This document shows, piece by piece, positions 34,541 through 44,057 of a stretch of 64,000 bases of DNA. The translations under genes were made by a program, and so were the position numbers. The stretch is from Escallonia rubra (lineage: Eukaryota; Streptophyta; Magnoliopsida; Escalloniales; Escalloniaceae), in NCBI GenBank assembly GCA_033065855.1, contig JAVXUO010002858.1:186001-250000 (forward strand). The letters run 5' to 3'. The notes under the pieces are model-generated. The model was not told the origin of the DNA, ran no database searches, and worked only from the letters and a program-made list of their open reading frames with translations. Position 1 is the stretch's first letter. Each line of letters opens with the position of its first letter.

Positions 34541-36234
34541 TATGGCTATATACGAACCGAGTTCGAGCCGAACAATGGTATGTTCAAACTCGTTTGTTTA
34601 GTTTCAGGTCATGTTCGTGTTCGTTTAATCTTTAAAATTTTGTTTGAACTCGTTAGCGGTTTGTTTCACAAAACTCATGTTCTGCTCGAGTTCGTTCGTT
34701 TATTTATACGAGCCGAACTCAAACTTGAAAACTCGTGTTCTTGTTCAAGACAATTATTTTCAAACTAGAACTACACCTTAGTTGATCCAATTGTCTAATT
34801 GATTTTAAGACTTCCAAGTTTAAACTAATTTATACTATAATTAAGTTATATGACTTTTGGGTTTGGAACATATTATAATTAAGTTATTATCCAGACGAGC
34901 TGTTCACTAACATATTCATGAACACTTTAGAATGTTCATGCTCGGCTCGTTTAATAAAAGAGCTCTAATATTTTGTTGGGTCAAATACACGTAGGTACCC
35001 TGAAACTACCACAAAGTCTCAATTGAGGGTCTCAAAGTTTAATTTTTACACATAAGGGCCTGTAACTCCAAATTTGCAATAAGTAAGGGAATCCGTTTAA
35101 ATTCCTAACGGTTCAGCCCTTTCCGTCAGGGGCATTTTTGGGAACTCATTTTTGGGAACTCGCAGTGGCACCAGCACCGCATCGTGGAGACCCCCAGCTC
35201 AAACTCCGGCCACGCACACGCCACCGGAGTCGCCGTCGACGCAAAATCGCTGGAACCAACATTACAGGAAAACACAGAAGGGAAGATGTTCGAAACCCGT
35301 AAAAACAACAGCGAAGCCGCGGGCACCATGAACCGCCGGCCATCGCCGTGAAGGGGCCGAAGCAGATACAACATCTCAACAAAAAAAAAGAGAGAGAGAA
35401 TAAAAGACGCAGCAGTGCCACCATCGGACTCGCGCAGTCACCACCGTGACCAGCGATAGCGCTAATCGCCGTCGTCGCGCCGCTACCAGCTTCCAAATCA
35501 ATGTCACCGTTCTGAGCCACCGCAGTCACAGGAAAAGCGTCGCCATTGTCCACCACAACCGACGGCTACCGCTGCCGGCCCAGACGGAGCTCGCCGTCAC
35601 TGCCAGCTGCAGCTCCGCCAGGGAGCAGGCAATCAACGGTGGGCCATCAAATCCGGTCTACCTGCATAGTGTCGGCTAGGTCTGTGTGCGGCTCCACCGC
35701 ATGATCTGATCGATGCTTCTTCCGTCCGTCGCCGGACCGGCGATCTCCTCTCCGGCCAGATCGTGGCACCAGCCGATGTCATCACCACCGAGACGGGCAG
35801 TGCCCTCGCCGCCGTGCCAATAAGGCCACCAGCTGTACCCGATCTACTTCCAAAGGCCATGGATTGGTATGAGTGAAACAATGCCAATTTTAGGGTTCCA
35901 AATATTAATAGATTAGGGTTTTAAAAATCAAGGGATTTTACAATAAAAAATTAAATATGAGTTCCCAAAAATGCCCCTGACGGAAAGGGCTGAACCGTTA
36001 GGAATTTAGACGGATGCCCTTACTTGTTGCAAATTTGGAGTTACAGACCCTTATGTGTAAAAATTAAACTTTGAGACCCTCAATTGAGACTTTGTGGTAG
36101 TTTCAGGGTACCTACGTGTATTTGACCCTATTTTGTTCATGTTTAGTTTGAATATTATACAAACGAACGTGAACGAGTCCTTGGGGAACGAACCATGAGC
36201 AGTTCATGAACAACTCGGTTCATTTACAGCCCTA
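34541..36234. mobile_element. hAT element with a nested MULE
   Basis: It is flanked by a perfect 8-bp target duplication, ctgttgaa (34533-34540 and 36235-36242). Inverted ends are TATGGCTATATACGAACCGAG and, reversed from the right, TAGGGCTGTAAATGAACCGAG. Subterminal AACTCG/CGAGTT and GAACG motifs recur on both strands. Without the nested MULE (34978-36128 plus its duplication) the element is only about 530 bp and non-coding, so it is nonautonomous. The hAT must have landed before the MULE. Confidence 0.85.
34978..36128. mobile_element. Young MULE nested in the hAT element
   Basis: This 1151-bp element is flanked by a perfect 9-bp target duplication, tattttgtt (34969-34977 and 36129-36137). 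Its 172-bp TIRs (34978-35149 and 35957-36128) begin GGGTCAAATACACGTAGG and differ at only a few positions by eye, implying a recent insertion. The interior is markedly GC-rich compared with its surroundings. It gives frames on both strands (35556-35146 and 35887-35633 minus, 35446-35679 plus), none with a recognised domain. GC-rich interiors are common in gene-capturing MULEs, so captured host sequence is possible but unproven. Confidence 0.9.
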
Positions 36235-36242
36235 CTGTTGAA

Positions 36243-36940
36243 AAACCAAAAGCACCGGCAAAGAAAACCCCCCTTGTCACTCCTTATACCAGAAGCAGAA
36301 GAAGTGCTTTAAAGGTATTTCTTTAATCTCCTTGTTGCTTTAGCAAATCATTACTTTGCTCACTTTGTCTTTTCTTTGTCAGAACCTGGGAGATCTATTT
36401 ATCGACTTAGAAGAAGAGGAAGAAGGGTAAATCCCTGGAGAACAAACTCTTCACTCTGTATTAATAACTAGTGATGCTCTCAGAGCCAACTTTGGCTATC
36501 AATCTCCCCAGTCTTCTTATCATGTAAGTACTTCTTTTACATAGTGGCCCCATATTTTGTCATATGCATATAACGGTTTTCACACCTTGGTATGCACATG
36601 ATGATGTAACTTCTGTTGATTCACAAACTATGCCCAGTCCAGAAAATCAATACTCAACCTAATGTTCCTAACTTCTGAAGATATTGCCATATCTATCACA
36701 TCTAACACCAAGGTTAAGCATGCCCCCACTTGTTATAAAATATTTCATCCTTAGTTCATTTTGGTGTTCTCACTTGTCTATTTCTCTGTTTCAGGAAACG
36801 ACTAATTCTGTCAATCTTGAACACTAGGAACTATTAACTGGTGAAGATATCTCTAAGAAACTTTAGTAGGTTTGATGTGAAGTGGTAGGTTAACATTCCG
36901 AGAGTTCGGGGCGATAGAGCTCTAAATTTTAGGGATGTTA
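36243..36940 (+). other. Right part of the decayed coding-like region
   Basis: It begins with codons for KPKAPAKKTPLVTP in frame with the ATG left of the hAT. It then has a plausible GT-AG intron and an acidic tail DLEEEEEG ending at a stop near 36428. Beyond that no exon could be supported. Confidence 0.3.
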
Positions 36941-36948
36941 CAATGTTG

Positions 36949-37035
36949 TTGGCTCTGGCTCTTAAATATGAGTCTAGGGTGCCTAAGTGACCAACCGTTT
37001 GTACACGTTGTTGGCTCTCTGGCTCTTAAACTCTC

Positions 37036-37086
<51 letters not shown>

Positions 37087-37480
37087 CGCTCGCGCACACA
37101 CAAGCGACCAACTGTGTGTTCATGTTGTTGGCTGCAGCTCTTGGATGTATTACAATGTTCCTAAGTGACCAACCGTTTTACACATTGTTGGCTCCAGCTC
37201 TTAAGTTATTTCTTTATGTCTAAGCCACCAGCCATATATACACGTCATTGGCTCCGGCTCCTAGACATGACTTTTCCGTATTCTTAGATGACCAATGGTA
37301 ATTACTGTTGGCTCTAACTTCTAGAAATATGTTCTTATGGCAAAGCGACCAATCATTGTTACTATTGGCTCCGACTCTTAGCCATAAGTTTTAAGTGCAT
37401 CTGGTCGACCAATTGTTGTTACTGTTAGCTTCGGCTTCTAGATGCACCTTTTTAAGTGCATCTGGTCGATCCTCGATGAT
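36949..37480 (+). repeat. Degenerate ~60-bp minisatellite, ~8 units
   Basis: Each unit has the order TTGGCTCYGGCTCTTAG, about 15-20 variable bases, then AAGYGACCAACCG and TTRYACACG or TTGTTACTG. Starts lie near 36950, 37011, 37124, 37184, 37246, 37306, 37364 and 37424. One unit is expanded by a compound (AT)n(GT)n(GC)n microsatellite at 37038-37100. The units are too diverged to be young. Stops occur in all frames of most units, so it is not coding. Confidence 0.75.
37038..37105 (+). repeat. Compound (AT)n(GT)n(CG)n microsatellite
   Basis: Alternating purine-pyrimidine tract TATATA, then GTGTGT, then GCGCGC and CACACA, continuous over about 65 bp. It lies inside one unit of the minisatellite and is a strong candidate for left-handed or slipped structure. 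Confidence 0.85.
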
Positions 37481-38113
37481 CTCCCCCATAGCCAGCGGTC
37501 CACACTCGATCTTCCAATTCCACATGCCACCCTGTGCGGAGGCGATCAATCTTGTCGAGTCAGTAGTCTAGTCATCCATCTTCGAGATAAGCATAAGATG
37601 TGCATATCGTTGAAACATGTCGTCATTCATTCTGGCTCCATAAAGTCCTTCCAATCAGAGGTATTCTCCTTCCTAATTTTTGTCTGGCTTGGCAGTTCTT
37701 CGTCCTCTACACACTTACAATCGTAGAAGATCTCATATCCGTTCACCAGCTTCCCGTCTTTGTGTTGTAGACTGGCTCTGGAAATCCACAGTAAGGTCAT
37801 CTTTTTCCATCCTTAACAAAATATCCATTCATTTGCCATGAGAGTCTATAAGTCGTCGTTCTTCTTGGGCTTTCTTAGCATAGGCTATCTTCCTAAGAGC
37901 TTATTTCTCTCTCTCTTCGTAGGCTTGTATCCCAACCCAAACTGGTCTTTCTTATTTTCAAGAACCGGGAAGCTAGGAAGCCCTGGCAGTTTCGGCCTAA
38001 CTCTTTTTGGGGAGTTAATGGAGTATTGTCATCGTGGGAAGCACTGTAGTGTTACTGTGGGGGGTAGAAGTGAGAAAGTTTTTACTGAAACAAACTTCCT
38101 CAAACTCCAAACA

Positions 38114-38774
38114 CTAAATTGGGTTGTCGATCTTAAACCCACTAAGAAGCAGGTCTAGCGAGTCATGCAAAACCACAATACTGTATTTGTCATCCTCTAC
38201 CTGTCTAATTTGGGGTAGCTGAGAGTCTCCCATAATCGTAAAAACGGCTTTGACAAGTACGAACTTGACCTTTTGATATAGTGTAGAGGGGATCGCTCCG
38301 ACCAATTGTATTCATGGTCTCCCTAATAAATAGATTAAATGCGGCGGGTGTGTCTAGCATTTGAAACTTCACTTCAAATTTGGCAATCCCGACTGTCATA
38401 GGGAGTTTGATTGTGCCAATAACTTCTCTCATAGGGTTATCATAGGCTCGAATAACTTGACTGAAGGGGGTGAATTCTAAAGGATCAATACCGAGGTCTT
38501 GAACAATATGCATGGGACATACATTGAGGGCAGAACCATTGTCTATGAGGATTAAAGGAACCCTCTTATCAAGAGCCCGCTGAGCGATGTGGATCTGGTC
38601 ATTGTGGCTCGGTCCTGACTTAGGTAGATCAGATTCAGAGAATGCAAGAGCACTCATGTAATGAATAGCCTTAAGTACTTGGAATAATTCTTCTGAGTGT
38701 GTATGTATTGGTACGTAGGCCTTACTGAGCAACTTGATTAAGGCCTGTCTGTGTGAGTAAGAAGCGGATAACAA
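38114..38774 (-). mobile_element. Ty3/gypsy protease-region remnant
   Basis: The minus-strand frame 38774-38205 contains the retroviral-type aspartic protease region of a plant Ty3/gypsy element. It reads LILIDNGSALNVCPM, then FSQVIRAYDN, REVIGTIKLPMTVG and KFQMLDTPAAFN. It is followed by VGAIPSTLYQKVKF in an overlapping frame, as in the Tat-type protease-to-RT spacer. No reverse transcriptase or integrase was found downstream. It is a broken fossil with several breaks, and of considerable age. Confidence 0.75.
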
Positions 38775-38999
38775 TCCCTAAATGGAGATGTTGGCTTCGG
38801 TATTTTTCAGTTAGCTTAACACTTCATCATCCGGTGGGTCTTGGGAGAATAGTAGGTATGATGTGGCTGGCTGGGGATGGTTTGGTAGACTCGACCAGAT
38901 CTTGTCAAATATGACACAACGCTATTGAGCCTAAGCACAAAGCGTGTATCCTCTTCGTAATCTTCTTCTATAGCGAAAGCCTTACTTTTTATCAACTCT

Positions 39000-40969
39000 T
39001 CTAACGAGTCAAATTGGCTAGTCTATGCCCCAAACCCCAAACCCACTGACCAATCGGTCTATTAACCCACTTGGGTAACCGGACGGTTAGTCAGTGACCT
39101 AACCTTTACAAAACATTTCCAATTCAGAATCCTAAACCCAATGGCTGAATAATACCCACAATTGGCAGATTTGTTTAGGTTGGTTTTGCAGCTCAAGTGG
39201 ATCAATAGACTCGAACGTCAGAGGAAATTGAAAACCTTAAAAGAAGAGGTAAGACAAAACAGTAAAATGAGTCTAAGGGTGACAAAAAGACGATAAGAAA
39301 AAGGCCAAATTGGAATGTCAGTACGAGTCTAAAGATGAGGAATGAAAACCTATTTCCCAAGAATGGAAAGATAAATTGGCTACAAATTGAGTCCCAGATT
39401 GTCTGAATAAGAAGAGCAGATGACCCGTTAGACCTCAGTGCACTCACCACCAATCCGGAGGACCAATTGTCGCCTAAGTTCAAGATGCTTGAAATGGGCA
39501 AGTTTGATGGAACCACGGATCCCAAAATTCATATCAAGATGTACATGCATGCATTGCCCCTCTATGGGATCAACCATAATCAGTTAATCTGACTTTTCCA
39601 CGGCACCATAACAAGAGTCGTCTTTCGATGGTTCCTTATCCTAAAAGAAGCATGAGTCTGAACGTGGCAGGGTGTAGTGACGGAGTTTATAAATCAGTAC
39701 CAATATAACGCTGATTTAGACATCACTCGTGGAGACCTAGAATTTTCAGTTTGGTATTGCAACTCAAGTGGATCAATAGACTCGAACGTCAGAGGAAATT
39801 GAAAACCTTAAAAGAAGAGGTAAGACATAACAATAAAATGAGTCTAAGGGTGACAAGAGAAAAAAGATGAGTTGGAATGTCAGTATGAGTCTAAAGATGA
39901 GGAATGAAAACCCATCTCCCTGGAATGAAAAGATAAATTGGTTGCAAATTGAGTCCCAGACTGCCCGAATAAGAAGAGCAGCTGACCCGTTAGACCTTAG
40001 TGCACTCACCACCAATATGGAGGACCGATTATCTCCTAAGTTCAAGATGCTTGAAATGGGCAAGTTTGATGGAACCACAAATCCCAAATTTCATATCAGG
40101 ATGTACATGCATGCATTGGCCCTCTATGGGATCAACCAGAATCAATTAATCCGCTTTTTCCATGGCACATTTACAAGAGTTGTCTTTCGATGGTTCTTTA
40201 TCCTAAAAGAAACCTGAGTCCAAACGTGGCAGGATATCATGTAGTGACGAAGTTTGTAAATCAGTACCAATACAATGCTGCTCGGATGGTAAATCGCCTG
40301 ATAGAAGAAGAACAATTGAACATAATGAGGAATAATCTGTTACTGGTCTATCATGAATACATTTTTGGTCACTACAATTCATCATTCAAGTCCCTGATGG
40401 GATCTCTGATATAGATCGAAGATGCTATCAACAAGTTAACCATCTCTTCAGAAAAAAAAAGCCCGGAGTCTATTTAGCTGGCACAAAAAAGTACATGCCG
40501 AACCTAAGCTCGTTGGTGCCAACAACATCAACAATGTCTAGGCATCACAAGTATTGTCATGGCGAGCAAGCGTTGAGCCCAAAAGGAAGTTCACCCGTTA
40601 AATGCCTCATTGCCTAAACTATTCGAGCAGTTGTTCAGAAGGGGCATGATCTCTAAGTTGCCTCCTACCCCCACACCAGTAGTGATATCCGAGGGGTATG
40701 ATGTTCAAGCTTTCTATGCATGTGATAAGGGAAAGGGACACTCTACGGAGAGATGTATCAGCCTCCAACGAGCCATTCAAGATCTCATCGACAAAGTCGA
40801 AGTCTTCCCTCCTGCCAAGCCCAACTTCAGAAAGGAACCCTTGCCAGATCACAGGGTTCAGACAATCAATGACGTTCTACGAGTGATAGATCCTCCTATA
40901 CTCATTTCCCCTGTCATCCAGTATGTGAATGTTCTGTCTGTTTTCACTTTCCTTACAATAGTTTTGTGA
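39000..40969 (+). mobile_element. Ty3/gypsy leader and gag remnant with internal duplication
   Basis: Plus-strand gag-like sequence occurs twice in tandem, about 39183-39745 and 39753-40260. Both copies carry the landmark KMLEMGKFDGTTDP or TTNP, then MYMHAL, LYGIN and VVFRWF. Downstream, near 40700, a block reads YACDKGKGHSTERC, a zinc-knuckle-like site, followed by LQRAIQDLID. The leader at 39020-39180 contains GGTTAGTCAGTGACC. The same leader and gag head occur inverted at 41984-42500. It is a broken fossil. Confidence 0.72.
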
Positions 40970-40974
40970 TATTA

Positions 40975-43132
40975 GGTTACTAGGTCGACAAACCAGTCGG
41001 TTAGTCGGAGTCTCCCTTTTTACGAGATTACCAGATAGCTTATAAAATATTGGCTGGTTATCCTATTACTATGCCAAAGGCCAACATAGGTATTCTCCAA
41101 AAAAAAAGGCAAAACATTGAATGGTCCAGGTGTGTAATTTCTCTCTCAATGGCGGTATAAGGTCACTCCCTCGGCTTGACTTGTACCATATACCTCCCAC
41201 CTAGAACTTAGGCAGTCAATAATGGGTTATCATCACTACTTGTAGAAGTTGTTTAATATACGAAGAAACCAAGAGATCTTTTTAGTACAAGTCCTTGGAG
41301 CTGAGAGAACAATCGAATTTGCCTTACAAGTAGGAAGTTCAAGGGTTTCAATCATTGCCCTCGAATGAGTGGGTTAAGGACAAATGTGCGCGTGTTTGAG
41401 GCATGAAATAAGAGCATAATTATCAAAATCAAAACCATCGTAGTTCGACCTGGGCCCTACATGAGGCGACCTACATTTTGGTCTTAGACTCGAATGAAGA
41501 AATAAAAAGACTCTTTTTTATTAGTTGTTTGGAAATGAAAATGTGATAGCCGAAAAGGAAAATTATTCTAAACCATTATGCTAGACTCAAAATAGATAGA
41601 ATGTACCTCGCGAGTCTGCTTGCTTGGAAGACTCGGGAACGCTTTGTAAAGGATCCACAATGCAAATGGCTTGAGAATATAAAAAAATGAGATGTGAAGT
41701 GTTAGTTTATCTTAAGAGATGATATACAACTTCTGAGAGAAATGATACAAAAGCTCTAGGGAGAAAAAGCTAATCCCTCAAAATATAGACCAATGGCTCT
41801 ATTTATAGAGGCTTGGGTGCTAGAAATGATAAAGATGACCATCTCAATATGTGATATGATGAGAAGACATGACATTTGATAAAAATCCCAAACTGAAAGA
41901 AGTCAACTAACAGGCCGGTTTGTTGAAAATTGGCCGGTTCATCCCATATTTCAAAAATATTTTTTTTCCCAAATTTCAAGACATTTCAAGCATCTTGAAC
42001 TTAGGCGACAATCGGTCCTCTGGATGGATGGTGAGTGCATTAAGGTTTAATGGGTCATTTGCTCTTCTTATTCGGACAATCTTGGACTCAATTTGCAGCC
42101 AATTTATCTTTCCATTCCGGGGAGATAGGTTTTCATTCCTCATCTTTAGACTCATACTGACATTCCAACTCGGCCTTTTTCTTATCGTCCTTCTTGTCAC
42201 CCTTAGACTCATCTTATTGTTCTGTCTTACCTCTTATTTCAAGGTTTTGAATTTCCTCTAACATATGAGTCTATTGGTCCACTAGAGCTACAAAAATGAC
42301 CTGAAAATTCTTCTGTAATTCGCTGATGATGCAGAATAAATTTGTCAACTGTAGGTATTTCTTCGGCCATTGGGTTCAGGGTTTTGAATTGGAAAAGTTT
42401 TGGGAAGGTTAGGTCACTGACTTACCATCCGGTTACCCAAGTGGTTTAACCGATCGGTTGCTCAGTGGGTTTGGGGTGTGGGGCATAGATTAGCTAGTTC
42501 GAATTTGTAAGTATAACACTTACTGACTAACCGTTTGGTTACTAGGTCGACAAACTAGTCAGTTAGTCAGAATCTCCCTTTTTTACGAAATTCCTACATA
42601 GCTTACAGAATATTGGCTGGTCATCCTGTTAGTATGCAATAGGCCAACACATGTATTCTCCCAGAAAAAAGGCAGAACACTGAATGCTTCAGATATGTGG
42701 TTTCTTTCTCAATGGTGGTGTAAACTCCCTCGGCTCTACTTGTACCATATACCTCATACCCGTAACTCAGACAATCAATAATGGGTGATCACCAATACTT
42801 GTAGAAGTCGTTTAACGAAGAGACCAGTAGATCCCTTTAGTACGAGTCCTTGGAGCTGAGAGTACATTCGAATTCGCCTCATAACTAGGAAGTTCAAGGA
42901 TTTCAATCGTAACCCTCGAACAAGTGGGTTAGGGATGAATGCGCGCGTTTGAGGCATGAAATAAGAGCATAATTACTAGAATCAAAATTATCGTAATTCG
43001 ACTTAGGCCCTACAGAAGGCGACCTACAATCCGGTGTTAGACTCGAACGAAGAAGTCAACTAACAGGCCGATTTGTTAAAAATTGGGCGGTTCATCACAT
43101 ATTTCAAATTCTTTTTTTCAAATTTCGAGACA
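40975..43132 (-). mobile_element. LTR-gag-LTR-like fragment of the same gypsy family, inverted
   Basis: Two LTR-like direct copies (40975-41983 and 42536-43132) flank a leader and gag-head piece (about 41984-42500) that reads on the minus strand. Reading minus, each copy starts TGTCTTGAAATTTG or TGTCTCGAAATTTG and ends near GTCGACCTAGTAACC. They share long blocks such as GTCCTTGGAGCTGAGAG and GTTTGAGGCATGAAATAAGAG, but are unequal in length. The orientation is opposite to the gag copies at 39-40.9 kb. It is a broken fossil, and the divergence of the copies suggests an old insertion. Confidence 0.6.
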
Positions 43133-43139
43133 TTATTTG

Positions 43140-44057
43140 TTCCTAATTTAGTGATTATCTCTGATTTTATTAGATAAAAGGTATCAGATTCGAAAATTAT
43201 CTTCATATTTCATGTAAAATTAAGGATCAAATAACTTACATTAAGAATAAATCACAAAAAATTCAAAAAATCTTCTAAGCAAATCATACTCTTGACATGT
43301 GGACTGGACCGAGCGCAATTACTGACTGGACTGGATAATTGGGCTAAACTATTAGACTGAATTAAGTTAATTAAGTTTTATATATTATTAGGCATAATTT
43401 ATAATATTAAACTTTAATTAATAGTAAAATTCAGTAATTATTTAATTAAAAATGACTATAAAAATGGGACGTTTACAAGCATTTGTTACCAAAATAATTT
43501 TTATAACCTTAAGTTAGTTTTCTATTTAAAATAGTTTAAATCTAATTTTAAAAATTAATTAAGATTTAAATTAAAATTTATTATTGGGCATTAAATCCAA
43601 ACGAGCTATTAGTAGAGCGGAATGTCTAACTTCGACATGCTTGTCCATGTTTTTAATGATTTAATTTAATTTTGAGCGACAAATAGATGAGTAAATTCAT
43701 CCATCCATGCATGAAAAACTGAAATAGACGCAGTGATAATAGCGTGAGCAAAAAGAAAAGGGGCGGTTTTCACGGCAGGAAACAAAGAAAAATGTAGACA
43801 GACGGGCACACAGCTCTCATCACATGCTCTCCTCCTTCTCTCTCTCTCTCTAAAAACTCTCTCGCTCTACACATCACGTCACATCGCGTCACATCTGCAG
43901 CGCTTCAGCCTTTTCTCTCCTCTCTCTCTCTCTCTAGACATTTCAAACTCTCTCTCTCTCTCTCTCTCTCTCCCCTCCCTCTGTATTAGTTAGTTCTATA
44001 CAATCCTAAACCATATTGTACCAAAAATTCCTCTTAATCTCTCTCACCAGGATAACG
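43140..44057 (+). promoter_or_regulatory. BTR1 upstream region and 5' leader
   Basis: The left half (43140-43640) is AT-rich with no frame. From about 43830 to 43980 there are four CT microsatellite blocks (CTCTCTCTCT), a frequent feature of plant 5' leaders and core promoters. The start codon context is ACGATGG, with A at -3 and G at +4, close to the plant consensus. The transcription start cannot be fixed from sequence. A TATA-like TTCTATACAATCC lies at about 43994. Confidence 0.55.

Noticed and set aside
35146-35887. 136- and 84-residue minus-strand frames as host genes
   Set aside because: They lie wholly inside a young MULE and have no recognised motif. Kept only as possible captured sequence.
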